Below are positions 1 through 4,909 of a stretch of 8,712 nucleotides of DNA, in pieces (position 1 is the stretch's first letter; every line of letters starts with the position of its first letter). Below the pieces are notes generated by a model, which was not told the origin of the DNA, searched no databases, and saw nothing but the letters and a program-made list of their open reading frames with translations. This DNA comes from Pseudomonadota bacterium. GTDB taxonomy: Bacteria; Myxococcota; Polyangia; GCA-2747355; JACKDQ01. The stretch is from positions 1 to 8,712 of the forward strand of contig JAUVBO010000062.1 in the NCBI GenBank assembly GCA_030591195.1. The letters are read 5' to 3'. Both the position numbers and the translations under genes were made by a program.

Positions 1-132
1 GAGGTGACGGCTCACCGGACGAGCTCGCGCGACGAGGTCGGCTAGGCGTTGACGCAGGGTGGGGCTCAGAGCGTCTGACCCGAGTCGTTGAGGCGCCCAC
101 AGCCGTCATGGCTTCAGGAAACTCGAGCACAA

Positions 133-154
133 TCTTGGACTCAATCGTCCAAGA
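133..154. repeat. Perfect 8-bp inverted repeat (hairpin or operator)
   Basis: TCTTGGAC and its exact reverse complement GTCCAAGA are separated by six bases (TCAATC). There is no T-run on either side, so a classical intrinsic terminator is unlikely. It could be an operator or an RNA hairpin upstream of the lipid kinase. Its function is unknown. Confidence 0.4.
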
Positions 155-238
155 CCGCGACCGCGAAGGTCCCGTTGTCTGCTCGAATGCGGCATCTGCA
201 GGCGAAATGCGTTCGTTTTCGGACGGAAACTAGCTACC

Positions 239-251
239 GGGGGAGTCCCCC
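239..251. repeat. G5/C5 hairpin just upstream of the lipid kinase
   Basis: GGGGG-AGT-CCCCC forms a five-base-pair GC stem 5 to 17 nt before the ATG at 257. The only Shine-Dalgarno-like run for that ATG (GGGGAG, 240-245) lies inside this stem and would be sequestered. This is one reason to doubt the 257 start. It may instead be a regulatory hairpin or a chance palindrome in GC-rich DNA. Confidence 0.3.
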
Positions 252-286
252 CGCCCATGGCAGGCGCATGGCGTATCATGGGCTGG

Positions 287-1288
287 ATGAAGATCGTCCT
301 CGTCGCCAACCCGACCGCCCAGTCCGGTCGGGCCCGCGAGCTGGTCGACCGCGCCAGCGAGCTGCTCGCCGCCGCGGGCCTGGCCCACGACCTGCTGCCC
401 ACCGCGCCGGACGGAGGCACGGTGGAGCTGGTGCGGTCGGTGGTGGACGACGAGCGCGCGCGGCTGCTGATCGCGATGGGAGGCGATGGCACCTTCAACG
501 AAGTGGCCCGGGGCGTGCTCGCCTCGAGCCACGTCGCCGAGGTGACCCTCGGCGTGTTGCCGGTGGGCACCGCCAACGATCAGGGCAAGTCGTTCGGCCT
601 GCGGGCTGGGCCTGACGCCCTCGCCGACAACGTCGACGTGATCGCCGCCGGCCGCACGGGCTGGCTCGACGTCGGGCGGATCGAGCGGCTCGACGAGGCG
701 GGGCGGGTGACGGCTGCTGGACACTTCTTCGACGCGGCGAGCATCGGCTTCACCGCCGAGGTGCTGCGCACGCGCAACCGCGACCGCGACGCGGTGGAGC
801 AGCTGCCAGTGCTGCGCGAGATCCTCCGCGACCAGCTGCTCTACACCGGCTCGGCCCTGAAGCACTTCTTCGGCTCCTACGTCGACGACCCCAAGTTCGA
901 TCTCGAGGCCGAGCTCGACGGCCGCACCGTGCGCTACCAGCGGCTGCTCGACGTGGTGATCAAGAACACCCGGGTCTACTGCGGCGAGTGGGTGCTGGCT
1001 CCTGATGGGCGCCACGACGATGGCCTCTTCGAGCTGGTGCCGATCGCCGGGCGGCGGGAGCTGACCTCCAAGCTGCTCGCCACCCTCCGCGACGGGCTCT
1101 TCGACGAGGACGATCTGCGCGAGATCGGCGTCGAGCACTCGCGGCCGGTCAAGGCAGCGAGGATCGAGCTCAGGATCGTCGGCGGACGCGGGTCACCTGC
1201 AGCCCAGATTGACGGCGAGGAGTTCGGCCGCGGCGACCACTTCCGCGTCGCCGTCCTCGCCAGGCGCCTGCGCCTGGTGATTCCCTGA
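287..1288 (+). CDS. Diacylglycerol kinase-family lipid kinase (YegS/DgkB-like)
   Basis: This is a complete lipid kinase of the DAGK catalytic-domain family, which transfers phosphate from ATP to a lipid hydroxyl (diacylglycerol, sphingoid base or a related lipid) at the inner face of the membrane. The 333-residue protein opens with a beta strand and the NPTAQSGRA motif (about residues 8-16). It has the nucleotide-binding GGDGTFNEV motif at 65-73 and LPVGTANDQGKS at about 91-102. The family's Y-x-G-x(4)-APDGRHDDGLFEL stretch lies around 230-250, and the C-terminal QIDGEEF is near 307-313. The length is typical. I chose the ATG at 287 because the family fold starts directly with MKIVLVANP. In-frame ATGs at 257 and 278 would add 10 or 3 non-conserved residues, and the Shine-Dalgarno of 257 is buried in a hairpin. 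No strong ribosome-binding site precedes 287. The exact lipid substrate cannot be told. The gene stands alone and converges with the next one. Confidence 0.9.
   Translation: MKIVLVANPTAQSGRARELVDRASELLAAAGLAHDLLPTAPDGGTVELVRSVVDDERARLLIAMGGDGTFNEVARGVLASSHVAEVTLGVLPVGTANDQGKSFGLRAGPDALADNVDVIAAGRTGWLDVGRIERLDEAGRVTAAGHFFDAASIGFTAEVLRTRNRDRDAVEQLPVLREILRDQLLYTGSALKHFFGSYVDDPKFDLEAELDGRTVRYQRLLDVVIKNTRVYCGEWVLAPDGRHDDGLFELVPIAGRRELTSKLLATLRDGLFDEDDLREIGVEHSRPVKAARIELRIVGGRGSPAAQIDGEEFGRGDHFRVAVLARRLRLVIP
1260..1277. repeat. 8-bp inverted repeat at the end of the lipid kinase
   Basis: CCAGGCGC and GCGCCTGG, separated by two bases, lie in the last codons of the lipid kinase, about 11 nt before its stop. 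They could form a GC hairpin at the end of this convergent gene pair. No U-tract follows, so termination is only a possibility. Confidence 0.25.
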
Positions 1289-1308
1289 TCGACCGGACGC
1301 CCCGACGC

Positions 1309-1731
1309 TCAGTGGCGGTCAGCGAAGAAGTCGTCGATCAACGCCGTGAGGTCCTCGATCAGCCGGTGCTGCTTCCAGGCGCCGATGCTCGCCGGCAGCA
1401 CCAGCAAGCCGAGGCTGGCGAAGAGCCCGATCCCCGCCACCGCGGCCTTGTCGAGCCACTTGGCGCCGCCGATCTGAACCTCGAGGTCGTCCTCGTCGAT
1501 GACCTTGATCGCCACGGTTGCGGCGGTGTCGAGGCCGGCGTAGGTCGAGACGGTCCCGACCCAGCCCTCGCGACGCCGCGGCCGCAGCTGCACCAGCCGC
1601 CCCGGCGAACGCACGTCCAGCTCCTCGAGCACCTGGACCTCGTAGCCCTGCTGCCGGTAGCGCTCCTCGAGGAAGCGGCTCAGCGCCGGCAGGTAGGCGG
1701 CAGATCGTTGAAAATGGCGCGTGTGTCCCAA
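1309..1731 (-). CDS. Small single-pass membrane protein of unknown function
   Basis: This is a 140-residue protein that I do not recognise. Residues 10-30 look like an amphipathic helix (AYLPALSRFLEERYRQQGYE). They are followed by a basic, beta-rich part containing RLVQLRPRRR (about 45-54) and an acidic IDEDDLEVQIGG stretch (78-89). Residues 96-118 form one clear hydrophobic segment (AAVAGIGLFASLGLLVLPASIG), and a charged helical tail ends in DDFFADRH. This suggests a cytoplasmic domain anchored near its C-terminus. The start is TTG: reading the minus strand, GAGGAG stands about six to seven bases before it, which is a strong Shine-Dalgarno, and no better ATG is present. The gene converges with the lipid kinase (20-nt gap) and diverges from the oxidoreductase, so it has its own promoter in the 88-nt gap. 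I see no clear minus-strand -10 there. Confidence 0.75.
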   Translation of the reverse strand: MGHTRHFQRSAAYLPALSRFLEERYRQQGYEVQVLEELDVRSPGRLVQLRPRRREGWVGTVSTYAGLDTAATVAIKVIDEDDLEVQIGGAKWLDKAAVAGIGLFASLGLLVLPASIGAWKQHRLIEDLTALIDDFFADRH

Positions 1732-1759
1732 CCGTCTCTCCTCGGCCTGAGCCTCCAGT

Positions 1760-1788
1760 GTGCCACAGCCGCGGCCGGGTGTTATCGT
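1760..1788 (+). promoter_or_regulatory. Candidate extended -10 promoter of the oxidoreductase
   Basis: TGTTATCGT at 1780-1788 matches an extended -10 (TGn plus TATnnT). A partial -35 (GTGCCA, four of six matches to TTGACA) lies 17 bp upstream at 1760-1765. Transcription would start near 1795, leaving room for the GGAGG at 1807-1811. A nearly identical 15-mer (CGGGTGTTATCrTCG) precedes the gene at 4118. Confidence 0.5.
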
Positions 1789-1819
1789 CGATCAGCCCGC
1801 AAGGACGGAGGACCGATCG

Positions 1820-3022
1820 GTGGCCGCACAGCAACAGCGGATCGTGATCGTCGGCGGCTCGGCCGCTGGCCAGTCGGCAGCCGAGGCACTGGTCGAGCGC
1901 GGCCACCGCGGACCGGTGACCCTGATCACCGCCGAGGACCGCGCCCCCTACCAGCGGACCAAGGTCTCCAAGAGCTTCGCCGCTGGCTTCGCGCGAGACG
2001 CCTTCGCCCTGGTCGAGCCGGGCTGGTACGAGCGACATCGCATCGAGCTGCTGGTGGGCCGCACGGTGGCAGCGATCGATCGCGCGGGCCACCGGATCGA
2101 GCTCGACGACGGTGCGCGGCTGGCGTGGGAGCGGCTGGTGCTCGCCACCGGCGCCGAGCCCCGGCGGCTGCCGCTGCCAGACGATGTGGCAGGCTTGGTA
2201 CACCACGCCCACGACGTCACCCAGATCGAGGCCATCGCCGCCCACGCGCGCCGGGCCGAGACGGCGCTGGTGGTCGGCATGGGCGTGCTCGGCGCCGAGG
2301 TCGCGGAGCAGCTCGCGAGGCTCGGCAAGCGGGTGACCCTCGCCGGCGACAGCTCGGCGGTGATGCAGGGTGAGCTCAACGAGCCCGCCGCGAAGATGCT
2401 CCGCGAGACCTTCGTCGACAACGGCGTCGAGCTGGCCTTCGACGACAGGGTCTGCTCGATCGCCCGGGCTGGCGCCGAGCAGCTGCGGGTCGAGCTCGCC
2501 GCCGCTGGCTCGCGGAGCTTCGATATGGTCGTCTGCTGCATCGGCACCCAGCTGCGCACCGAGCTGGCCCGCGCCGCCGGTCTGCGGGTCGAGACCGGGG
2601 TGGTGGTCGATCATCAGCTGCGGACATCCGACCCCGAGATCCTCGCCGCCGGCGACGTGGCCCAGCATTCCGGCGGTCGGCTGACCCACCTCTGGCGCCA
2701 CGCCCTGCACCAGGGAGCGGTGGCCGGCGCCAACGCCGCGGGTGCCGACGAGCGCTACCGGCTCGAGCCCTTCCGGCTCAAGTGCAAGCTCTTCGACCGC
2801 TACTTCTTTTCCCTCGGCCGTCCAGCACCGGCCGACGAGGCGAGCTACGAGGTGGTCGAGGAGCGATCTGACGATGGCGGGCGCTACCGCTGCTGCTACT
2901 ACCGCGAGGGTCGAGTGGCGGGCATCGTGATGTGCAACGACGAGCCGAGGCAGAAGCTCTACAACCAGGCCGTCGTCGAGCGCTGGGAGCGAGCCCGCGT
3001 CGAGGCCATCGGCGGCTGGTGA
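1820..3022 (+). CDS. FAD/NAD(P)-dependent oxidoreductase (rubredoxin/ferredoxin reductase type)
   Basis: This 400-residue flavoprotein moves electrons from NAD(P)H through FAD to an unknown acceptor. The N-terminal FAD-binding Rossmann motif IVIVGGSAAGQSAAEAL covers about residues 8-24. YQRTKVSK at 44-51 matches the 'Y.R..LSK' signature of NirB, rubredoxin reductase and ferredoxin reductase relatives. ATGAEPRRLP at 109-118 is the second FAD contact, VVGMGVLGAEVAEQL at 151-165 is the NAD-binding Rossmann loop, and the second FAD motif AAGDVAQ is near 276-282. There is no redox-active CxxC pair, so disulfide reductases such as thioredoxin reductase are excluded. The last 80 residues (YYREGRVAGIVMCND) resemble the C-terminal dimerisation domain of this class. 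The start is GTG at 1820, eight bases after GGAGG (1807-1811). An ATG at 1760 would add 20 non-family residues and lie upstream of the likely promoter. No rubredoxin, ferredoxin or oxygenase gene is adjacent, so the partner is unknown. Confidence 0.88.
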   Translation: MAAQQQRIVIVGGSAAGQSAAEALVERGHRGPVTLITAEDRAPYQRTKVSKSFAAGFARDAFALVEPGWYERHRIELLVGRTVAAIDRAGHRIELDDGARLAWERLVLATGAEPRRLPLPDDVAGLVHHAHDVTQIEAIAAHARRAETALVVGMGVLGAEVAEQLARLGKRVTLAGDSSAVMQGELNEPAAKMLRETFVDNGVELAFDDRVCSIARAGAEQLRVELAAAGSRSFDMVVCCIGTQLRTELARAAGLRVETGVVVDHQLRTSDPEILAAGDVAQHSGGRLTHLWRHALHQGAVAGANAAGADERYRLEPFRLKCKLFDRYFFSLGRPAPADEASYEVVEERSDDGGRYRCCYYREGRVAGIVMCNDEPRQKLYNQAVVERWERARVEAIGGW

Positions 3023-3201
3023 GGACGACCTCAGGGGCGGCCTCTCACCCCAGGCGGTGTAGCTGAGCATTGGGGATGTCACCCCAGGCGGCGGACAATC
3101 CAGCATCCGCGGTCCGAAATACGGAGACCTCTCAGCGCGGGGACCTGGCCAGGCTTCCAGTGTAACTATTGATATCTTCTGGGTTGCTCGCGGGGAGGTC
3201 G
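3023..3201. repeat. Intergenic region with a duplicated 13-mer
   Basis: The gap after the oxidoreductase contains TCACCCCAGGCGG twice, at 3045-3057 and 3079-3091 (34 bp apart). A small TGAGG/CCTCA inverted repeat overlaps the stop codon (3020-3033). The second half (3115-3185) is markedly richer in A/T and carries a promoter candidate. The duplicated 13-mers could be operator sites or part of a termination region. I see no T-run that would make an intrinsic terminator. Confidence 0.45.
3170..3178 (+). promoter_or_regulatory. Candidate extended -10 promoter of the 3231 gene
   Basis: TGATATCTT fits TGn plus TATnnT and sits in the most A/T-rich part of the gap. A start of transcription near 3185 would put the GGGGAGG at 3192-3198 at the head of the message. 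No convincing -35 is seen, which is common for extended -10 promoters. Confidence 0.4.
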
Positions 3202-3234
3202 ATGGCCTCGTTGTTGCAACTCGACGAGTCATGA
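3202..3234 (+). CDS. Possible 10-residue leader peptide coupled to the next gene
   Basis: ATG at 3202 follows GGGGAGG (3192-3198) and encodes MASLLQLDES before a TGA at 3232-3234. That stop overlaps the ATG of the next gene as ATGA, the usual geometry of translational coupling. The Shine-Dalgarno spacing is short (three bases after GGAGG). The following gene has no good ribosome-binding site of its own, so ribosomes finishing this mini-ORF could reinitiate there. The peptide contains no attenuator-like run of one amino acid. It may also be a chance ORF. Confidence 0.35.
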   Translation: MASLLQLDES

Positions 3235-3238
3235 CTCG
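3225..3238. repeat. 14-bp perfect palindrome over the start codon of the 3231 gene
   Basis: CGAGTCATGACTCG is its own reverse complement and contains the ATG of the following gene at its centre. It could be a protein-binding site or influence initiation. It may equally be coincidental. Confidence 0.4.
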
Positions 3239-4037
3239 GGTATTCTCCGCGCTTGTTCTGCTGGTCGGCTTGTCACTGGTCACCCCACAGATCTCGTGGG
3301 CGGATCGCGACGCCGGTCCCCGGCGGATGCGCCCCGCCGCCAGGGTCGACAGCAAGCCCGGGCTGGCCCGGCTGCTCGCCCGGACCAAGCAAGCGGCTGC
3401 CGTGGGGAGAAGCTTTCTCCGCGGGACCTTCATCGACGGACCCCAGGCCACCTGGCAGCTGGTCAAGCAGCACAAGTGGGGCGCCCTGGGCACGGTGGCG
3501 ATCAGCGCCGCAGCGATCTACGGCATCCAGTACCTCGCGGCCCAGCTCGGCGTGCCGGTAACGCCGGCCCAGATCGCCGCCGGGATGATCGCCCTGCACA
3601 CGCCCCGCGCCATCGGCGAGGCCCGCCGGGCCCATCGCGCGGGCGGCGCCCGAGGCGCGGCGCGCTCCCTCGGCAAGTCCCTCGGCTTCCCGACGGCGAC
3701 CCTGCTCGCGCTCGAGGCCACCGCCGGGGCCCTTGGCCACTCCGGCGGCGCCGAGCATCCGCCGGCCCAGGCACCGGCGACCGCGCAGAGCGCCCCGGGC
3801 CTGGCGAGCTGTCTCGGCGGCACCCAGGCTCGCGTCGCGACGGCCGGCCAGCTCGCTGCTTGCACCGGCGGCGGCGCTCACATGGTCGCCGAGCAGGCCC
3901 ACCTGGCGGAGCTCGGTGCGTCCACCTCTCGCGCCATCGCCAGCCGGGCCAGCGTCGTCGCCCGGGCGGCCGAGGAGCTCGAGGCTGCCGAGGGCCTGCT
4001 GACACGGCTCGGACGCTCGCGGAAGACCTCCAACTGA
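3231..4037 (+). CDS. Secreted or membrane protein of unknown function with signal peptide
   Basis: This 268-residue protein belongs to no family I recognise. It begins with a typical signal peptide: Arg3, a hydrophobic core at 5-17, and an S-W-A site for cleavage after Ala24. A basic, Ala/Arg-rich stretch follows (30-60), then a second hydrophobic segment at about 84-106 (WGALGTVAISAAAIYGIQYLAAQ) that could span a membrane. An Ala/Arg helix covers 125-150 and another hydrophobic patch 152-168. A Pro/Ala linker (HPPAQAPATAQSAP, 176-189) precedes a C-terminal part with two Cys (194 and 211) and a long Ala/Glu-rich helix, possibly coiled coil, at about 216-260. The two Cys could form a periplasmic disulfide. 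The ATG at 3231 overlaps a possible leader peptide stop and lies within a palindrome. The gene sits between an orphan oxidoreductase and another membrane-anchored protein, and nothing in context gives a function. Confidence 0.72.
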   Translation: MTRVFSALVLLVGLSLVTPQISWADRDAGPRRMRPAARVDSKPGLARLLARTKQAAAVGRSFLRGTFIDGPQATWQLVKQHKWGALGTVAISAAAIYGIQYLAAQLGVPVTPAQIAAGMIALHTPRAIGEARRAHRAGGARGAARSLGKSLGFPTATLLALEATAGALGHSGGAEHPPAQAPATAQSAPGLASCLGGTQARVATAGQLAACTGGGAHMVAEQAHLAELGASTSRAIASRASVVARAAEELEAAEGLLTRLGRSRKTSN

Positions 4038-4051
4038 CCGCGCGCTGCGGG

Positions 4052-4060
4052 TGTTATCAT
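4052..4060 (+). promoter_or_regulatory. Candidate extended -10 promoter of the 4118 gene
   Basis: TGTTATCAT fits TGn plus TATnnT and lies 14 nt after the preceding stop codon. The surrounding 15-mer (4048-4062) differs by one base from the one before the oxidoreductase at 1776-1790. A transcription start near 4067 would give a leader of about 50 nt. Confidence 0.45.
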
Positions 4061-4117
4061 CGCCGGGAAGCTCGGTTGACCGGCCAGACCGACGCCCGCC
4101 AGCCATGAGGAACTCGT

Positions 4118-4768
4118 ATGCTCGAGGGAATGATCATCGGCGCGGTGGTCGGCTTCATCGTCTCGATGGTGATGTTGCTCACCCGGCGCAACACCCGCAA
4201 GGCGTTGCTCGCCACCCTGCAGCAACACGGCCTCCAGGCCGCCGCTGTCCTGCTCGACCAGAAGATCCCGCCGGCGACCAAGATCGCCCTGCGGCGGATC
4301 ATCCCCCAGCGCGAGCGGATGGCGGGCCTGGCGATCATCGAGCTGTCCGAGGTCATCGAGCGCGAGCTGCCCAGCCACAGCGGCGCGCTCACGGCGGTGA
4401 CCCAGGTCAACGCTATCGGCCTGCTCGGGATAGTCGTGCGCGGCGACGATCCGGCCGAGGCAGCGGGGCGCCTCGATCAGCTCGCCGGCCGGATGGAGAG
4501 CGAGGGCGGCGCGGCGCTGAAGCTGGTGAAGAAGAAGATCCGGGCGCTGGCGACCCTCGCCGCCAGCGTCGCCTCGGGCGCGCGCCTCGACGGCCAGACG
4601 CGGATGACCCTCGACACCATCTGCAACGACGGCGGCATGGTCCAGTTGGTGATCTGGCAGGCCCTCCGCCGCGCCCTCGTCGCCGCCGGCCAGGACGACC
4701 AGGCCCAGACCTTCGCCGGCAAGGTCCAAGCCCTCACCACGGCGTTCGACCCTGACTTGCCGGGGTAG
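4118..4768 (+). CDS. N-terminally anchored protein of unknown function
   Basis: This 216-residue protein belongs to no family I recognise. Residues 4-21 (GMIIGAVVGFIVSMVMLL) form one transmembrane segment followed at once by TRRNTRK. By the positive-inside rule, the remaining 190 residues should be cytoplasmic. The soluble part is mainly alpha-helical, with KIALRRIIPQRERMAGLAII (about 53-72), a helix around 117-150 ending in LKLVKKKIRALATLAASV, and a C-terminal helix-rich part (WQALRRALVAAGQDDQ). It has no Cys-rich, nucleotide-binding or enzymatic motif that I can see. The ATG at 4118 follows GAGG (4107-4110) by seven bases. A second in-frame ATG at 4130 would still keep the membrane segment. 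It has its own promoter candidate and is probably monocistronic. Confidence 0.72.
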   Translation: MLEGMIIGAVVGFIVSMVMLLTRRNTRKALLATLQQHGLQAAAVLLDQKIPPATKIALRRIIPQRERMAGLAIIELSEVIERELPSHSGALTAVTQVNAIGLLGIVVRGDDPAEAAGRLDQLAGRMESEGGAALKLVKKKIRALATLAASVASGARLDGQTRMTLDTICNDGGMVQLVIWQALRRALVAAGQDDQAQTFAGKVQALTTAFDPDLPG

Positions 4769-4792
4769 CCATTGGCGCTCGCGGGACGCGTT

Positions 4793-4811
4793 CGCCACGA
4801 CGACGGTGGCG
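4793..4811. repeat. 6-bp inverted repeat after the 4118 gene
   Basis: CGCCAC and GTGGCG are separated by seven bases about 25 nt after the stop of the 4118 gene. It is a plausible transcription-terminating or stabilising hairpin, but without a T-run. The 141-nt gap 4769-4909 otherwise holds only the promoter candidate of the maturase operon. Confidence 0.25.
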
Positions 4812-4883
4812 GGCGGTCAAGCAGGCACCGAGCGAGGTACGGCCGCTCCCAGACCCCCCCGCCGTGCCGGAGCGCTTCACTCG

Positions 4884-4892
4884 TGGTATGCT
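4884..4892 (+). promoter_or_regulatory. Candidate extended -10 promoter of the maturase operon
   Basis: TGGTATGCT fits TGn plus TATnnT. A start of transcription near 4899 would place the strong GGAGG (4901-4905) almost at the 5' end of the message, giving a leader of about 11 nt before the ATG at 4910. This would drive both the SPASM-like protein and the radical SAM enzyme, since only four bases separate those genes. Confidence 0.45.
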
Positions 4893-4909
4893 CGATCAAC
4901 GGAGGGGTG

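Larger units (their letters stand above)
1..286. other. Leader region without a convincing gene
   Basis: This stretch precedes the lipid kinase and holds no gene I can support. One plus-strand frame is open from base 3 to a TAG at 231-233 and contains an ATG at 108 that would give 41 residues (begins MASGNSSTILD). It has no Shine-Dalgarno sequence, its third positions are not biased to G/C as in the neighbouring genes, and it resembles no family I know. Another frame ends in TAG at 43-45 and could be the tail of an upstream gene. The region is visibly less GC-rich than the genes, especially 170-235, which fits an intergenic or promoter region. It contains two small inverted repeats that are listed separately. 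A short GGTGA/TCACC inverted repeat also lies at 3-16. Confidence 0.5.

Noticed and set aside
133..154. Hairpin considered as an intrinsic terminator.
   Set aside because: The stem is only moderately GC-rich and no run of T follows on either strand, so it is listed only as an inverted repeat.
230..1138. A 302-residue minus-strand ORF over the lipid kinase.
   Set aside because: The plus strand encodes complete DAGK motifs. The antisense translation is low-complexity (Val, Glu, His, Arg rich) with no domain.
1319..3493. A 724-residue minus-strand ORF spanning several genes.
   Set aside because: It is antisense to the oxidoreductase, which has clear FAD and NAD motifs, and overlaps the small membrane protein in another frame. 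Long antisense ORFs are common in GC-rich DNA.
4772..4909. N-terminal extension of the maturase-like protein from an ATG at 4772.
   Set aside because: The added 46 residues look random. The promoter candidate and the strong Shine-Dalgarno lie inside this stretch, just before the ATG at 4910.
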